A stretch of 6,761 nt of DNA, taken from contig CANIMS010000087.1 of NCBI GenBank assembly GCA_947468785.1, forward strand, positions 1 to 6,761, given 5' to 3'. The notes under the pieces were generated by a model. That model was not told the origin of the DNA. It made no database searches and saw only the letters and a list, made by a program, of their open reading frames with translations. This DNA comes from Betaproteobacteria bacterium. GTDB lineage: Bacteria; Pseudomonadota; Gammaproteobacteria; Burkholderiales; Burkholderiaceae. Below, one piece after another: positions 6,573 through 6,761 of this stretch (within the stretch, counting starts at the first letter, position 1; each line of letters begins with the position of its first letter). Both the position numbers and the translations under genes were made by a program.

Positions 6573-6639
6573 AAAAACTCCTTTATTAATCTACTCTTAC
6601 TATCAAATATAGTGGTATTTCCAAAAACCTTCCTGAAAT

Positions 6640-6761
6640 CTACTGTCCAGTTAACATCCATCGAACTAGGGCTGCCCTATCCTCATCCGATAACTGCGCC
6701 TGAGCAGGCATCGGAATTGCACCCCAAACCCCAGAACCGCCATTTTTAACCTTTGCCATCA
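6640..6761 (-). CDS. C-terminus of a class I cytochrome c (possibly SoxD), 5' end cut off
   Basis: The last 39 codons and a TAG stop (6642-6640) of a gene entering from the right edge are readable on the minus strand: MAKVKNGGSGVWGAIPMPAQ, then AQLSDEDRAALVRWMLTGQ. The KNGGSGVWG-IPMP motif is the distal-methionine loop of c551/c552-type cytochromes, with the Met of PMP as the iron ligand, and the remainder is the usual C-terminal helix. The haem CxxCH lies outside the window. Directly upstream of soxY, many betaproteobacterial sox clusters carry soxC and soxD, so this may be SoxD, the cytochrome subunit of the sulfane dehydrogenase. That name is an inference from position, and a separate electron-carrier cytochrome is equally possible. 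Confidence 0.8.
   Translation of the reverse strand, partial: MAKVKNGGSGVWGAIPMPAQAQLSDEDRAALVRWMLTGQ

Noticed and set aside
6599..6613. Short inverted repeat ACTAT-caaat-ATAGT upstream of soxY, considered as an operator or terminator
   Set aside because: The arms are only 5 bp and AT-rich with no T-run; such repeats are common by chance in this composition.
6585..6639. Possible promoter for soxY (TATATT as a -10 element on the minus strand)
   Set aside because: The nearest -35-like TTGGAA is only 7 nt away, too close for a sigma-70 promoter; no better pair was found.

Overview
The window is a canonical thiosulfate-oxidation (sox) gene cluster. Every gene lies on the minus strand, so transcription runs from high to low coordinates. 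The AT-leaning base composition, the compact spacing, a SoxA with one CxxCH haem site, a long SoxX and the gene order (cytochrome c)-soxY-soxZ-soxA-soxX-soxB suggest a betaproteobacterium, plausibly a freshwater Burkholderiales such as Polynucleobacter. That assignment is inference from gene content and style; no phylogenetic marker is present.

In transcription order the layout is: the 3' end of a class I cytochrome c (6640 to the right edge, possibly soxD); soxY (6120-6572) and soxZ (5760-6068), the sulfur-carrier pair; soxA (4908-5720) and soxX (4250-4888), the c-type cytochrome complex that loads thiosulfate onto SoxY; a terminator-like hairpin (4208-4233); soxB (2463-4193), the sulfate-releasing thiosulfohydrolase; a secreted DsrE-family protein (2003-2440); a secreted SoxH-like metallo-beta-lactamase-fold hydrolase (1014-2003); a small monohaem cytochrome c (644-955); and the 5' part of a YeeE/YedE (SoxT/TsuA-like) sulfur transporter (621 to the left edge).

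As known for the family, SoxAX oxidatively couples thiosulfate to the cysteine at the C-terminus of SoxY (GGCGG, held by SoxZ), and SoxB hydrolyses off the terminal sulfonate as sulfate. The remaining sulfane sulfur is oxidised by SoxCD or handled by other thiol and persulfide proteins. The four downstream genes look like an accessory tail: two exported proteins with possible persulfide or thiol chemistry, one small electron carrier and one membrane transporter for a sulfur compound.

The core is well known and I see no wholly new system. The points most worth a second look are the hairpin between soxX and soxB, the secreted DsrE/MBL pair with a 1-nt gene overlap, and the small cytochrome beside the transporter. 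Non-coding stretches are all under 70 bp. No tRNA, rRNA, mobile element, CRISPR array or clear promoter was seen.
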